DNA of 64,000 nt from Antitrichia curtipendula (taxonomy: Eukaryota; Streptophyta; Bryopsida; Hypnales; Leucodontaceae), in NCBI GenBank assembly GCA_951230915.1, contig OX579635.1, forward strand, positions 33,046,001 to 33,110,000. The letters are read 5' to 3'. Below the pieces are notes generated by a model, which did no database searches, had not been told where the DNA came from, and saw nothing but the letters and a program-made list of their open reading frames with translations. Shown here in pieces: positions 25,351 to 37,514 of the stretch. The position numbers were made by a program, and so were the translations under genes. Position 1 is the first letter of the stretch, and each line of letters starts with the position of its first letter.

Positions 25351-26884
25351 TTTCCTTGATTTTCTCTAATCTAATATTTTTTTAAATCAAATATTATATC
25401 CTTTCAATGTACATGTGATGTTTTTGCATTTGCTTTTAGGATATGATCCTTAACATATTTGGTGTAACTCGTGGAGGAAGAGGCTTGTAACCAAAGGAAT
25501 CAATCCGAATCACCAATGTTTGTAAAATTGTAAAAGTCATTCATGAATCACTTTTTGCGTGCTTATGTGTTTCAGGATTAATTTTTGAAGGGTGTGGCCC
25601 TATCACCAACATAGTTAGCCAAAAATGATCAAATTCCATAACGAGTAAGGCACATTCTTCATTTCTATAGTTTCTTTGGAAGTTATCGACGTCCTTACTT
25701 AGCATTTTAGTCTTCAATGTTCTTATTGGATAAAGATTTTATGGTTGTAGTTTGAAAAAGGTTTTATAATTATTGAAACTTGAAAAAAAATTGGATTTTA
25801 GTTTATTGTGAACATGCTCCAAGAAGCTCAAAAAAGATCTTGAAAATTTAGGAGTTCATCCCTAAGGGACCATGACTATATTATATCCAAAAACATCCCA
25901 TTATTGTTGTTTTTAGTGCCAAGTCCCAAAAACATTTGAAAAATAAAATAGGACATTCGACCATAAGATCTTTTATACTACAATAATATAACAATGTGGA
26001 AAAAAAATTCATAGTATTTAACCATATAGATTTGAAAATATATACATTTAAAAAAAGTAGAAAAGTTTTTTAGGCCCTTGCCTAACATGGATTGTCAACT
26101 TCAAGTTCCCTTTAGCAAAAGTTATTGCACTACATGAAGTTGTGGTAAGAATCCATTGTCATGGAAATTATATTACCTTCAGCCATGCTAAATTTCAAGA
26201 AAATTTGAAAAAACTCTACTTAGCCTTTATTAGTTTGTAATGCAACATGGTTCAAAAACTAGACCCACACAATGATGCTTGTTGATGCCACCATTGCCAT
26301 CAATTAGCAACTCTGCCACAGAGGTAGACCATTTTGTGCAACCTACAAGCCCCCCAAAATAGCATTAATGTAGTGTACAATGATAAAATCGGGAGCATTG
26401 TAATGAAAATAGAATGTACCCAAAACATAAGAACTAACTTCTTTTTGCTTCTTACACTCTTTCTTCAATGGCATGGAAGTTAGAAGTTGATGTTTTTGAA
26501 AGGCTTCATTAACTTGAGATGTTTTTGAAATGGAATGCTCATTTGAATTTGCAAGATTGGAACTAGTGCAATGGGACTTTACTTTATTTGTCATGCAACT
26601 TTCAAAGTTTGATGACTCACTATCAACTTCCAACATCCGTATATATTATTTTATAATAGGAATAGTCAAATTTTTTTAAATCGTGAAAATAAGAAGATGT
26701 ATTATAAAATATATTATACGGAAAAAAAAAAATTTAAGATGCTTTTATAATAAAGATATCATTTTAAGTCCATTTCAAAGATTGACTGTGTATTTTAGTT
26801 TGACCTCCAATAAGTAAATGTAATTAATGATCAACTGTGTACATCCTATCTTTCTAAATTAATTGATTCTTGTGGACTCAAATT
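25351..26884. other. Intergenic DNA
   Basis: Mostly AT-rich. An open frame of 97 codons on the minus strand (26636-26343) has a Ser/Asn-rich, non-random look but no recognised domain. It could be a fragment of an old transposon gene. Not called as a gene. Confidence 0.35.
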
Positions 26885-27825
26885 TTAACCCCTAAAGGTC
26901 AAAGACTATGTTTTCTTCAAAAATGCTCCAAAATTGTCATCTCTAGTACAAGTACATTTTTTTTGAAAAAAAACATTTTTGGACACATGTAACCGATTAA
27001 CCGTAGGATCTTGTAGTACGCTGGTTTGAAAAGGTGTGACAAAAATATGAAAAGTTTCCACTATGGGGATTGCAAGATATTAGCGTTTGAAGTGACAAAA
27101 TTCCTTTTTTTTGTCCCTGCGAAAAAACAGGCAGCTGCACGTCACAAGGTCACATTTGTATGAAAAAATGTCCAAAATGGTGGTTACTCTTTGGATTCAT
27201 TCTTCAAAGCAAGTTGTTTACATGCTTAATTTTTTTGAGATCATTTGGAATTGTACAACATATAGGAAAAAAATAGTAAGTAGAAATAAGTAGAAAATGA
27301 TTCAAAATATTAAATTGTTGAGAATTTAGTTATGGAATTAAAAAATGCCAATCTCAATGGTTGCAATGTTGTAATAAAAAATCTGCATCCTATGATTTTA
27401 TTTATTTTCAAAATACTGAAAATTGAGTAAGATAAAGGACTTCAAAGTTTATTTTAGAGTAGAGAATACATAATTGCCTGCAAACTAAAACTCCTCATAA
27501 TTTTCATCTCATTAATCAAAATGGAATAATTCAAAGATTTTATGTACATATAAATCTAAAGAACCAATTTCAAATTTTTATTTCCGAAAAAAGTGATTTT
27601 TTAAGAAATTTTTTGAACTGCCCACCAACCCATGAAAATTACGTATCATACAATAACTTTTTAACCATGTAGTCAAAAGTTATGAAAATTATTGGGCCTT
27701 AAAGCTACTCCTCGGGCACATGTTGTGTGAAAATTTCAAAGAAAAACATAAAAAATATGTTTGTAGCGAGCTGCCAAAAATTGCTATGTTGCCAAAAAAA
27801 TGGTGTTTGGTCCTTTAGGGGTTAA
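26885..27825 (+). mobile_element. TTAA element, family A (941 bp)
   Basis: Left end TTAACCCCTAAAGGTCAAAG; right end TTTGGTCCTTTAGGGGTTAA. Terminal inverted repeats match over about 14-17 bp and both TTAA sites are intact. The interior is AT-rich without coding capacity. It carries the block 'gtaggatcttgtagtac' followed by 'gattgcaagatatta', shared with families B and G. Confidence 0.88.
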
Positions 27826-28135
27826 TTGAATTAAAAAATTGAAGGTAAATCAATATGTACCTATTGTTGAAGAAACGATTATAGAACATCTACCAAAAAA
27901 AATTTGATCTCTTATAATTTTTGTACATGATATTCAAATGATGCATTCTTTGGTGCATTGAAATTTTCTTTCATTTACCAATTAAAATCTATTTAGATTA
28001 GTCTATTAATAACACATGTGCACAGTACAAAAAGTGGCAGTGTTGCTCTTACTTGAGGGTCCTCATAGATACATTGGCAAGGTTGGTGTATCATGTACTA
28101 GATACATCAAACAATGATTGGGTCATCAAACAAGC

Positions 28136-28878
28136 TTAACCCCTAAATGACAGACCCATGACTATTGATTTCAAGCCTCACTGCCCATCACTCAATTTGT
28201 TGCCATTTTGCAACTAGATATGTACAAAAAAATTTATATTATTTTTCAGAGATGGAATTACATGTCTTCTTTAATTCATAAAAAATTTAGATATTTTTGT
28301 GAAAAATTGACTTTTTTGAGAATTTTTGAAGAGAAAGTGAAGAAAAATCATATCAAATAGAAAATTATTTCAAAAAATCGGAAAATTTCACCATGTGTGT
28401 ATATTATAGTGACAAACATCATGGTGTAAACTCAATTTCCGTGTCATTCTATAATTAGAAAATAATAGAAATTGAAAATACACTAAAAGTTCAAATTGCA
28501 ATAAAATATTCAATATTAGGAATTTTTTCAAAATTCAAATTGGAGTAGAAACTAGAGTAGATGACCTTCATTTTAATAGTTGGACATTAAATCAAAAAAT
28601 ATCATTTTTGTAGAGAAATTTCAGCTTTAGAGCAAGAAACAACAACTTCTCAAAATACACTAGAATAGCATACTTTTTGATCCGTTTTTTTTACTAACTT
28701 CTCATTTACATGAAGACAAACACTAGAAAGACTACAAATTCAATTGGATACTCTTCATAATCCACCATGAAAGGTCAACAAGAAAAACATGGATGAAAAA
28801 AAACTTCCAATCCCTCTATAGACCCCCGCATTGTCATCCAGAAGCCACAAAATGGCTTTGCCGGCATTCTAGGGTTAA
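28136..28878 (+). mobile_element. TTAA element, family E (743 bp)
   Basis: Left end TTAACCCCTAAATGACAGAC; right end GCCGGCATTCTAGGGTTAA. The interior resembles 61275-61983 ('gagatggaattac...cttc', 'attctataattagaa'). No coding capacity. Confidence 0.72.
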
Positions 28879-28980
28879 CCGCGTTTTGCTCCCAAACAGA
28901 TTTTATGAATTTCAAATGCTGACTTTTATGTCTGGGGGCAGTTTAGCTCAAGGCACGAGCCCCACATGAGCTTGTCTTCA

Positions 28981-29209
28981 TTAACCCTTAAACAACGCCA
29001 AGGATGTTTTCTGGCTGATGAATGATGAAGAATCTTTCCATGTAGGACAGAAGTGCAACTATTCATCCTCCAAATTTTGTGTGAAGAGGGGAGGTCTTCT
29101 ATAGTAGTTTGTCTTCCAATAAGTGCTTTTTCATTTTTTAAAGTCAACAATTCACATGGTACAAAAATAGATGATTTCCACAACGATTGGCTCATCGTTT
29201 AAAGATAAA
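28981..29209 (+). mobile_element. TTAA element, family D (229 bp)
   Basis: Left end TTAACCCTTAAACAACGCC; right end CTCATCGTTTAAAGATAAA with the final TTAA changed to TAAA. Same length as 14951-15179. The 89-codon minus-strand frame overlapping it is a by-product. Confidence 0.7.
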
Positions 29210-29233
29210 CCCTTCAATCATATTTTGGCTTTC

Positions 29234-30176
29234 TTAACACTTTAATGATTTGGATTATGTTTTCACCAAAAATGCTCCAAAACTGCCATTTTTTAGCACA
29301 AGTACAAAATTCTAGAAAAAAATCATTTTTAGATATATGTAATTGTAGAATCTTGTATTATGCCAGTTGAGAAGATGTGAAAAGAGTTTCAAAAAATTTC
29401 ACTACGTAGATTGCAAGATATAAGCGTTTGAAGTGACAAAAAAAACTTTTTTGGGCCATGCAAGACCCCGGGCAACTGCACTTCACAATGTCACATTTTA
29501 ATGAAAAAAATGTCCATAATGGTGGTGCATATTTGGATTCATTCTTCTTTGGCTACATACTTGAAAATTTTCAGATCATTTGGAATTGTACAACATATTA
29601 AAAAAGAATTATAAATAGAAAGTAGAGAATGATTCAAAATACTAAATTGTTAATAATTTATTTATGGAATTGAAAATTTTCCAATCTTGATGGTTATAAT
29701 GTTGTGATAAAAAATCTACATCTAGTGTTTTTATTTTTTTCCAAAAATATTGAAAATTGAGGTAAATAAAGAATTTCAAAGTTTGTCTTAGAGTAGAGAT
29801 TCCATAACTACCCGCAAACTACCCCTAACTAAAACTCTTCATAACTTTCATCTCATTTATCAACATAGAATGATTTAAAGCTTTCCACAAATATGTAAAT
29901 CTAGAGAACCAATTTTAAATTTTTATTTTGAAAAAAAGTGATTTTCAAAGAAGTTTTATTTGCTACCCGAGCTGCCCACTAAGCAATGAAAACTACATAT
30001 CATACAATACCTTTTTAATGATGTAGTCAAAATTATGAAATTTTTTGGGCTTAAAGCTACTCCTTCGGGAACATGTTGTGTGAAAATTTCAAAGAAAAAG
30101 ATAAAACTTCTTTTGTAGTGAGTTGTCCAAAATTGTTATGTTGCCCCAAAACATAGTTTGGGTATTTGAGGGTTAA
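29234..30176 (+). mobile_element. TTAA element, family A (943 bp, decayed left end)
   Basis: Left end TTAACACTTTAATGATTTGG; right end GGGTATTTGAGGGTTAA. It aligns with 26885-27825 along its whole length ('aatgctccaaaactgccatt', 'ttgcaagatataagcg', 'tgttgtgtgaaaatttc'). Confidence 0.82.
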
Positions 30177-31199
30177 AGTCAAACTTGTGTGAAAAAAAGG
30201 GGGTCAAAATTCACTCGCTTTCAAGCTAAATTTGTAATACTAGATTTATAGCATCATAAGGTAAAAGATCCTAGTCATTTGAATCATTTAGATAATTTTA
30301 AGAATTTGTGGAATTTTATAGGACACATGATTTAGAACCTTCTTCAACGTAGTCCCTATCTTTGCATTTTGGAAAGAGACTAAAATAAATGGAGAGCATA
30401 AGTCAATAGTGCAAGATGAAATAATTAATTTTCCTACATTTTTTGATTTAAAACTATGTCTTGAAGCAAGTTGCCAAGCAATATTTCTAAAGTAAAATCT
30501 AAGAATCAACCAAAACGCATCCATGAAAAAATAGTAAAAAATAATTTAAGAAATAAGATATTAATTGGTTTCGCTCAAACTTATTATCTAACATTGAAGA
30601 CAAGTCATTCTCATGCACCAAGCACTAAACTTAGATAAATTTTATCATAACAAGTCTTCCATTAGGAAGCAAACTTGTCAACATATGATGGCAAGCCTCT
30701 AAAATGCATTAGGGCCTCCTACCAAATCATTTCAAGGTTATTAAATTCTTGCCTCTCTTTTTCCTTTAGTCTCTCCCTTAGAAATTTTGTGAATTTTGGA
30801 AAATTAATAAAGAAGTTATGATTTTATTTCAATCCAACAATTGAATATATAAAAAAAATATCTAAAATTTTGTATATTTGTCTTGAAGGGTCAAGAAAGA
30901 AAGCTATTTGTAAAATGCAAGGATAAAGGTCACATGTAGATAGCCTTTAGATTGTATGTGACATCCTTTATATTTTCAAACTTTCTCATAACCCATTTTG
31001 ACCTTGATTTGTTTTGGAATCAAATTCAATCAACAATAGTAGGAAGTAAGTCTTAGGGTACCAAGCTAGAATATTTGAATTTGATTCCGCAAGCCTATTT
31101 GGAAATCATTTTGTGCTAGTATGAACCTTTGAAACTAAGTTTTGGTACTAGTATTTGATATCCAAAGGCCCTCCTTTTTACTAAGTTCAATTCTGTATT
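30177..31199. other. AT-rich intergenic DNA
   Basis: No gene, terminal repeats or arrays identified. Confidence 0.5.
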
Positions 31200-31470
31200 T
31201 ATTAGTGTACCATGTGTTGCCAGCCCGAGTGCCAGCTATAGTAGTTGCCAAGGTAAAAGTAAATTTTTAATTCATAAAAACTTCAAACTTCAATATTTTT
31301 TCTGCCATAAGTCCAAATATTACAAAACAAAGCCCGTGCACCCCTCTTTGCTAAGGGCTTTCCAATGCTAGCCAACACATGAATTAGAGACGTTCTCCCA
31401 TGGTCCAAGAAATCTCACCATATCAAACAAACAAAACAAACTACCTATTATCTTAATAGATGGATTTTTA
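31200..31470 (+). repeat. Dispersed repeat, copy 1
   Basis: Shares with 52975-53225 the run 'ttaattcataaa', then 'cgtgcacccctc' or 'tgtgcacccctc', 'atggtc.aagaaatctca' or 'atggtctaagagatctca', and 'aaacaaacaaaa'. Class unknown; no ends defined. Confidence 0.55.
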
Positions 31471-31770
31471 TAAAAATACTACAATTGAAACTTGGATAAG
31501 TATTACTATAGATACAACATGGTTATAGGTTACCTCATCAAATCTCCTAATATAAACACAATGTTCTATTGTGATTTTGAACTACATGTTTTGTGCTTTA
31601 GATTTGTAAAATTTGTAGAATCTTGAGTTTCTTTTGAGCTCTTCTTGTTATTAATACGAATTTTCATGCATCATGAGTCTATTAAAATAAAATTAAAATT
31701 AAAATTGTAAATTTTTTTATGCTCTACTATAATAAACACCTATAGAGTAATTTTCAAAAAGAAGAAGCTT

Positions 31771-32262
31771 TTAATCCCTAAGGACTAAAGAGTTCATTTT
31801 AGGTTTCCAAAAACTTGGGGTAGGCTCTATTCACTTTATAATCTCAAATTTTTGTATGAGATTTTTAAGAAGGATGCTAATCATCCTAATCTATATGTGG
31901 AAAAAAATTGGTTAAACTTTTTTACATATATTCCCAAATCATTTTCCAACATATTGATTGAAATGCACAAGTTATAGAACATACATGATACATGTCATTT
32001 TCTAAAAATGTTAAAAGATAAAATTTCACCTTTTGGAAGGACTACAAGAGCATATATTTTGAAATTTAGGCACATTGAACTTGTAATTGGTAGGGATATT
32101 TGCTCTAAATTTCTAGGAAGATGTACTTGAAAAAACTCAACTAAAAGATCATGTGGTTGAATTCATTAAAATAAATATAGATGAAGATTTTTGCCTTGTT
32201 TTGGGTACAAGTATTTTGAAGAAGTTTTGGGCCTTTGAATGTGAAAGAACTTGAGGGATTAA
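31771..32262 (+). mobile_element. Possible TTAA element (492 bp)
   Basis: Left end TTAATCCCTAAGGACTAAAG; right end GAACTTGAGGGATTAA. The inverted match is short (TTAATCCCT plus scattered positions), so pairing is tentative. Interior AT-rich. Confidence 0.45.
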
Positions 32263-32598
32263 TGTTTTTAATATGAATTTTTTTCATTTTCTCTTTACAA
32301 ATTCATGAGAATTCCAAATCTTTACAAAAATATATGAAATTCTTATAACTTGTAGAAGACATGTAAGCTCATGTTTGAAAAATAAAAATTACAAATTTTT
32401 CTTTCATATGTAACAAAATGGAGCTTAATCTTGAAATGCTTGAGCAACCAAAAAGAAGATGATAAATGACTCTAAGGGAATTTGTAGAAGTAAAGAAGGC
32501 ACCTATTCATTCATAAGTACAATCATTGTTGGTGGACTACCTCTATAATAGGCCTCAACCTTCCAACGTAACAAAAAGATGCATCATGTCCATTTCTT

Positions 32599-32620
32599 CC
32601 CCCCCCCCCCCCCCCCCCCC
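32599..32620. repeat. C homopolymer, 22 bases
   Basis: A run of 22 C bases followed by TTCCCCGCC. True length may differ because such runs are prone to sequencing error. Confidence 0.9.
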
Positions 32621-32659
32621 TTCCCCGCCTGAAAAATTGTGAGTTGTTGATTTATTTTT

Positions 32660-33582
32660 TTAACCCCTAAAGGACCAAGGCCTTTTTCTCCATCAAAACA
32701 CACTCAAAACTGCCACTTCTACTGCAAAGAGCAAAAAAATTTAAATTTTTTTTTTTTTTTGCATATCCAACCATAGGATATTGTAATAGACTAGTAAAAG
32801 AATGTATGCAAGAAATTTCAGAAACTTTGACTGCATAGATTGCAAGATATTTGCATCTAAAGTGAAAAAAACAAATTTTTTTGCACCTTGCTTGATTAGA
32901 TTTTTTCACTTTGAATCTTCTTAACTTAAAATTTTGTACTATTGATTTTGATTTTCTAAGTTTTCATGTTGAATAAGTGAGTTGAGAATCTAAGAAAAAA
33001 AATTCAAGAAAAAAACACTTAATTTTTACTCATTAAAAAATTGTTAAGCAGAAGTAGGTTTAAGATTGAAGGAAAAACTAAATCATTAATTGCTCTAAGA
33101 TGAAATTGAAATACAATAATTCCAACGGTGAGATTGTTCTAGCAAGAAAATACAACCCTATCTAACAATTTTTTTGGAAATATTATAAAAATTGCATTAA
33201 AAAATGAATCATGTAAGTTATTTTTTCAAGAAGATGCTTGGATTGCCTCAAAAACTAAGATTGTCCATAACTTTCTCATCACAAGTCCAAATAGAATGAA
33301 TCAAAGCTTCAAATGTAGACAAAAATATATAGTTTTAGGAAAATTTAATTAATTTGACTTTTTTGACTTTTTTTTATTTTTTTGTGTTGCTGGACAATCT
33401 CCATTTTTGGCTTATTGTGCCATAACTTTTTCTCCTGGGCACCGATTGAAATAAAAATTATATATCCACAAACTCTTGCAGAATCGCACATCCTCAAAAA
33501 AATTCACTAAAAACTGAGGTTGTAGAAACTTGCTTAGACCCAAATTGTCCTCTGAGGGGACAAATGGTCCTTTAGGGGGTAA
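32660..33582 (+). mobile_element. TTAA element, family B (923 bp)
   Basis: Left end TTAACCCCTAAAGGACCAAG; right end AATGGTCCTTTAGGGGGTAA (last site GTAA instead of TTAA). The interior contains 'ataggatattgtaatagactag' in part, 'gattgcaagatatttgc' and 'tctagcaagaaaat'. Reference copy for the family. Confidence 0.85.
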
Positions 33583-33639
33583 ATCCTCCCCCTCCCGATG
33601 CCATTGATCTTGAAAAACAACTTTGAATATGGATATGGA

Positions 33640-33835
33640 TATAATACAATATACAATATATGACATGGTACAGATACATATACTATATTGATTTTATACA
33701 TATATATAGATGTGGTACAAATATAGGTATTGTACAGATGTAGATACAATACAAATATGAGATATGAGGTACATACATACATACATATATATATATATAT
33801 GAGTAAGGGATATGGGATATATCCCATATCAAATA
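33640..33835. repeat. TA/TACA-rich simple repeat region
   Basis: Irregular 'gatacaatacaaatatg'-type units lead into a (TACA) run near 33770-33784 and an (AT) run near 33785-33800, then a 'gggatatgggatatatcccatatc' palindrome in part. Confidence 0.85.
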
Positions 33836-34267
33836 CCACCCCTATCCCACTTAAGAATTACAAAGGGGGTGGAATGGGGGATACAAATTTTTTTAATTTA
33901 ATTTAAATTATTTTTTGAGCTTACCAGGGATGAAATTTATTTTATTTTATTATTGAGCTCATTATGACAGTTTGTTACAGTGACAATGACAATGAGCTCA
34001 AAAGATGCAATAACTGCATTAACAAGGTTAAAAAATAAAAGATTTTGAAGTTCCATTGCATGAGTAGGTAATTTCTTCCAAGATAAGCTTACATACATGA
34101 AATTATGAAATTGTGATTGTCATGTAATTTCCACAGTCCAAACTAAGATAAATCAACTCATTGTATTCAAAAATCTGTCATAGACTCCTACGAAATGATC
34201 CATCCAAGTCTTGCATGATTCTACGATAGGCTCTTTTCAAAAAATGAGTTTTGAACTACACTAGGTT

Positions 34268-34717
34268 GGATTAAGGTAAACCAGCCCATTACGGTCAGAT
34301 GACCCATAGTGGACATCTTATGACCCATGATGGTTTTTCAGACCACAATCAATATCTAACCTGACACCTATGGAATGATTAGTGACCTCATTAGGAACAC
34401 CCAATTTTTTTAGTGTAAATCATTGTAGGAAGTGCTTTTTCATGGCATTCCACATTAGAAATTATTGTGACCATTTTAGGTGATTAAGATGAACACATTG
34501 GATACACTTTTTGTTGGTTATGGGGCAGCCTCTAGACCGTGTTGGGAAGATCACTTCAAAAATACATAACTAATTCACACTTTGTCTGAAAAATAAAATT
34601 TCAATTGCTCTCACTATTTCTCACACTTATCTTTGAGTGAGAAAAAATTTGAAAATTTCAGCAATGACATGAGGGTAGACTCGAAATGCTGACCACAATG
34701 GGCTGGTTTACCTTAGT
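34268..34717. mobile_element. MITE with 28-bp terminal inverted repeats
   Basis: Left end TAAGGTAAACCAGCCCATTA followed by CGGTCAG; right end CTGACCACAATGGGCTGGTT followed by TACCTTAG. Flanks are TTAA on the left and TTAG on the right of GGTAAACC, so a TTA-, TAA- or TTAA-type target is possible. Superfamily left open (PIF/Harbinger or piggyBac-like). A similar single end occurs near 53505-53530. Confidence 0.7.
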
Positions 34718-36060
34718 TGCCACAATCAATGTCTTGAATGATGATAATGGAGTCAGATTAACCCCTCATCGCCGCAGGGGACGAAAAGTGTCCTCAAAGA
34801 AAATTCAAAGTGCTGTAACTTTTGCATTTGATGTCCAAATTCAATAAAATTTGTTGTTAAAGTTGCGCTCTCTTTTCTAATTTGTGTGGTACAATTTTCA
34901 GATCGATCCAAGTTGTATTGATTTCTTGGAGGCCAATCCAAGTTCACAGGTTCAATTTGAATTCACCAAACTGCATTTGAAGGCTGCAACTTCGGGGCTT
35001 GTATCCCCTTCATCCAATGTTTTTTTTCAATAAAATTTGTTGGATTACGTTCCGCTTGAAGTCTAGTTATTGTGGTAACGTTTTCATGTCAATCCAAGTT
35101 GTTTTGAATGCTTGGGAGCAATTCGAAGTTCAAAATCCCGCCATTCTTGGACTACAATAAACTTCGGAGGCTTGTATTTTCTTCATACAGTTTCCGTTTT
35201 TAATAAATGTTTTTGAAAAAGTTGCGCATACTAGTCTAGTTTGTGTGGCTAAAATTTCATATCAATGCAAGAAGTTATGAGTGACTGAGAATCATTTTAG
35301 TAGAATGAGGTTCAGCCTCATATGTGTTTTCTTCAACTTTTCTTGCCTTATTTTTACATTTGCAAGCCATTTTGCAAACATATTGAGTCAAATGAATGAT
35401 ATTTTTTCACCAATGTGTTTTTATGTTGATTTTGAGTCACTTTATAGTTTCAAGTTTTTTCATTTGAGTAGGTTTAGGAATCGAATTTCACCTCCAAGTG
35501 TGTTAGAAGGAAAATTTCAGCATTTTTTTTCAACACTAAAACATTATAATCTTGCAATCCATGCGGTCAAATGACTCCAAATTTGATCCACATCATCTAC
35601 AACATGTTCACTACAAGATTGTACGGTTAAGATCTCTATAACTTAGTGACATTGAGATCTACATCACTTCAAAAGTACTATTGTTTTAGAACCCAATTGG
35701 GACTTTGGCGGTGAGGGGTTAATGACTACAATAGAAACTTCCACCTTTTGAGTGTAAATTCATCACAAAAAGGTGTTTTTTTTAGGCCTTTACACTGTGA
35801 CCATATTAGAAAATATTGTGACTACTTTAGTTGAGTAAGATGACCTTGATGGATATACTTTTTGCTAGTTTGGAAGGTAGTCTAGAGATTCTTTGGGGTC
35901 AATTGGGCAACTAAGTTTAAAAACTCATAACAAATTTATACTTTGTCAAAAGAAAATGTAATTTTAATTGCTCTCCCCATTTCTCACATTTCTCTTGATA
36001 AAGAAGAAGAATTTTATTTTTATTTTTCAATAATGTCAATAGGGCAAAACCAGCTCATTC
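34718..36060. repeat. Second, tandem copy of the 34.3-34.7 kb element body, interrupted
   Basis: From 'ccacaatcaatgtc' onward it matches 34345-34710 ('gtgtaaatcat', 'gattaagatgaacac' or 'gagtaagatgacctt', 'actttgtc.gaaa'). A family G TTAA element (34758-35722) splits it. Its far end decays near 'aaaaccagctcattctgcc' (36044-36062). Confidence 0.65.
34758..35722 (+). mobile_element. TTAA element, family G (965 bp)
   Basis: Left end TTAACCCCTCATCGCCGCAG; right end ACTTTGGCGGTGAGGGGTTAA less its first base. The inverted match CCCCTCA(T/C)CGCC is clear and both TTAA sites are intact. The interior repeats related 'ggtgtgtggt'-like sentences, and its right part shares 'cttgcaatccatgcggtcaa' and 'tacaagattgtacggtta' with families A and B. 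Confidence 0.85.
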
Positions 36061-36269
36061 TGCCTGTGCATTGTGCAAGGTATTTTTGTAATTTTTCTAA
36101 ATTTAAGAAAATCAAGAGAGCAGGTATTGTCAGAACGAGAAAATGATGTCTATCTTAGATGACAATGATCTTGGACTTCCCAAATCAATGCAGACAGAAA
36201 GTGAAGAATCGTGGCTTCACTCATCAGAATACCAAATATAGGAACCGTGCAGATGGTCAGGTCATCAGG

Positions 36270-36517
36270 GGATCTCGATAAATTGGTTGCACGAGATATT
36301 TCAGGAGGGCGGGGTGGGGTAAAACCTGCCCCTGTTTTTTTTGGTTTTTTTAAAGTAGAAGAGGACCTCCTAGAGTAATTTGAGGCCGCAGGCCCCAAAT
36401 TTGCCAAAAAAAATTCAAAAAAAAGCCTCCGGACCCCCTAAAATGAGAAAGCCAGAAATTTGAGAGGGCAAGGGCCCACCTCCTGAAATATCTCGTGCAA
36501 CCAAAATATTGAGATCC
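36270..36517. mobile_element. MULE-type MITE with 9-bp target duplication
   Basis: A 248-bp element with long terminal inverted repeats: GGATCTCGATAAATTGGTTG followed by CACGAGATATTTCAGGAGG at the left, and the near-exact reverse complement ending ATATTGAGATCC at the right. It is flanked by the perfect 9-mer GTCATCAGG at 36261-36269 and 36518-36526. A 9-bp duplication with long inverted ends is typical of Mutator-like elements. Confidence 0.9.
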
Positions 36518-36540
36518 GTCATCAGGTGATCATAGGAGGA

Positions 36541-36660
36541 TTCCCAAACGACAAAAGAAACCGAAGGAAACGAAAAGAAACCTAAAGAAACGAGAAGGAA
36601 ACCAAAAAAATTAAAAGAAACCCAAAAAAACGAAAAGAAACGAAAAGAATTCCAAAGAAT
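36541..36660. repeat. Polypurine GAAAC-rich tract
   Basis: About 120 bases of almost pure A/G/C on this strand with repeated GAAAC and GAAAAG units. The minus-strand frame across it (36795-36415) is a low-complexity artefact. Confidence 0.85.
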
Positions 36661-36858
36661 AGACCCCAAATATAGTAAGCCCCTGAAGAGACGCTGACGC
36701 GGCAGATATTTTCTCTTACTTGAAGTTCCACGTGTCAAAACTCCGTACAGTCTGACACCGACGTCTGACGGGACATGGAGCACGATAAACGTCATATCCC
36801 CGATCTTGCACTAACTCAAATATTTGGTAGATGGGCACAGAGTTGCAGATAACGTATA

Positions 36859-36972
36859 GGGCAATGGCCGCAGAGGAGGGCATTGTGCCAAATAATCAGC
36901 CGATGAGGTGGGCGGAGCCCGACGAGGAGGGTTGATTATTTGGCGCAATGCCCGACGAGAAGGGTATTGCCC
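36859..36972. repeat. Imperfect palindrome, GC-rich hairpin
   Basis: Outer words AGGGCAATGG and GGTATTGCCC face each other, as do GGGCATTGTGCCAAATAATC and TGATTATTTGGCGCAATGCC. The loop around 36900-36935 contains GATGAGGTGGGCGGAGCCCG. Possibly a small MITE; no target duplication recognised. Confidence 0.75.
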
Positions 36973-37034
36973 GATGTAAATCACAACGAAATTGCAATGA
37001 AAATGGGATGAAAATGATGAGTTGGATGAAAAAT

Positions 37035-37082
37035 CCGTAATCCCCGATTACGCGGTTTTGCCCGCATAATCGGGCATTACGG
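37035..37082. repeat. Short hairpin
   Basis: CCGTAATCCCCGATTACGCG faces CGCATAATCGGGCATTACGG with a loop of a few bases. Close to the 36.86-kb palindrome and of similar GC-rich composition. Confidence 0.7.
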
Positions 37083-37491
37083 CATAGAAGCTTCCCGCTG
37101 ATTGAACGGGACATTTTCCAGGAATGGTTTATGAGGGGCCGAGGGCCTCCTTCCATGTATCGGTGGGTGGAGAAGCTTTCCGGGGTGCTATAAATGCAAT
37201 TAGCAATTGCATTTGCATGCGGCTCCAGTGGGTGGGAAGGGATCCCGTTTCCATTGGGAAATCCATCCATCAAGTTTTATGCGAAAAATGATAATATTTT
37301 GCTCGTAATTGAATTTCCAAGGAATTTTAAAATTTCCCTTTCAAAATCCATAAAAGAAAAAATACTGGTAATAGCATTGGTGAATCTAACCGTACAAATT
37401 CAAAATCTACAAACTTTCATTTGAATATTAGTTCCAAAAAACATTCTTCCAATTATAATGATATATTTCCCAAATCGTCGATTCTGGAGAA

Positions 37492-37514
37492 GACTCAGGA
37501 CGTTTAGGGGTTAA
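37492..37514 (+). repeat. Orphan right end of a TTAA element
   Basis: GACTCAGGACGTTTAGGGGTTAA less its first bases is a canonical right terminus, but no matching left end was found upstream. Probably a truncated element. Confidence 0.5.

Noticed and set aside
36415..36795. Minus-strand frame with Phe/Ser-rich product
   Set aside because: It is the translation of the polypurine GAAAC tract and part of the MULE-type MITE.
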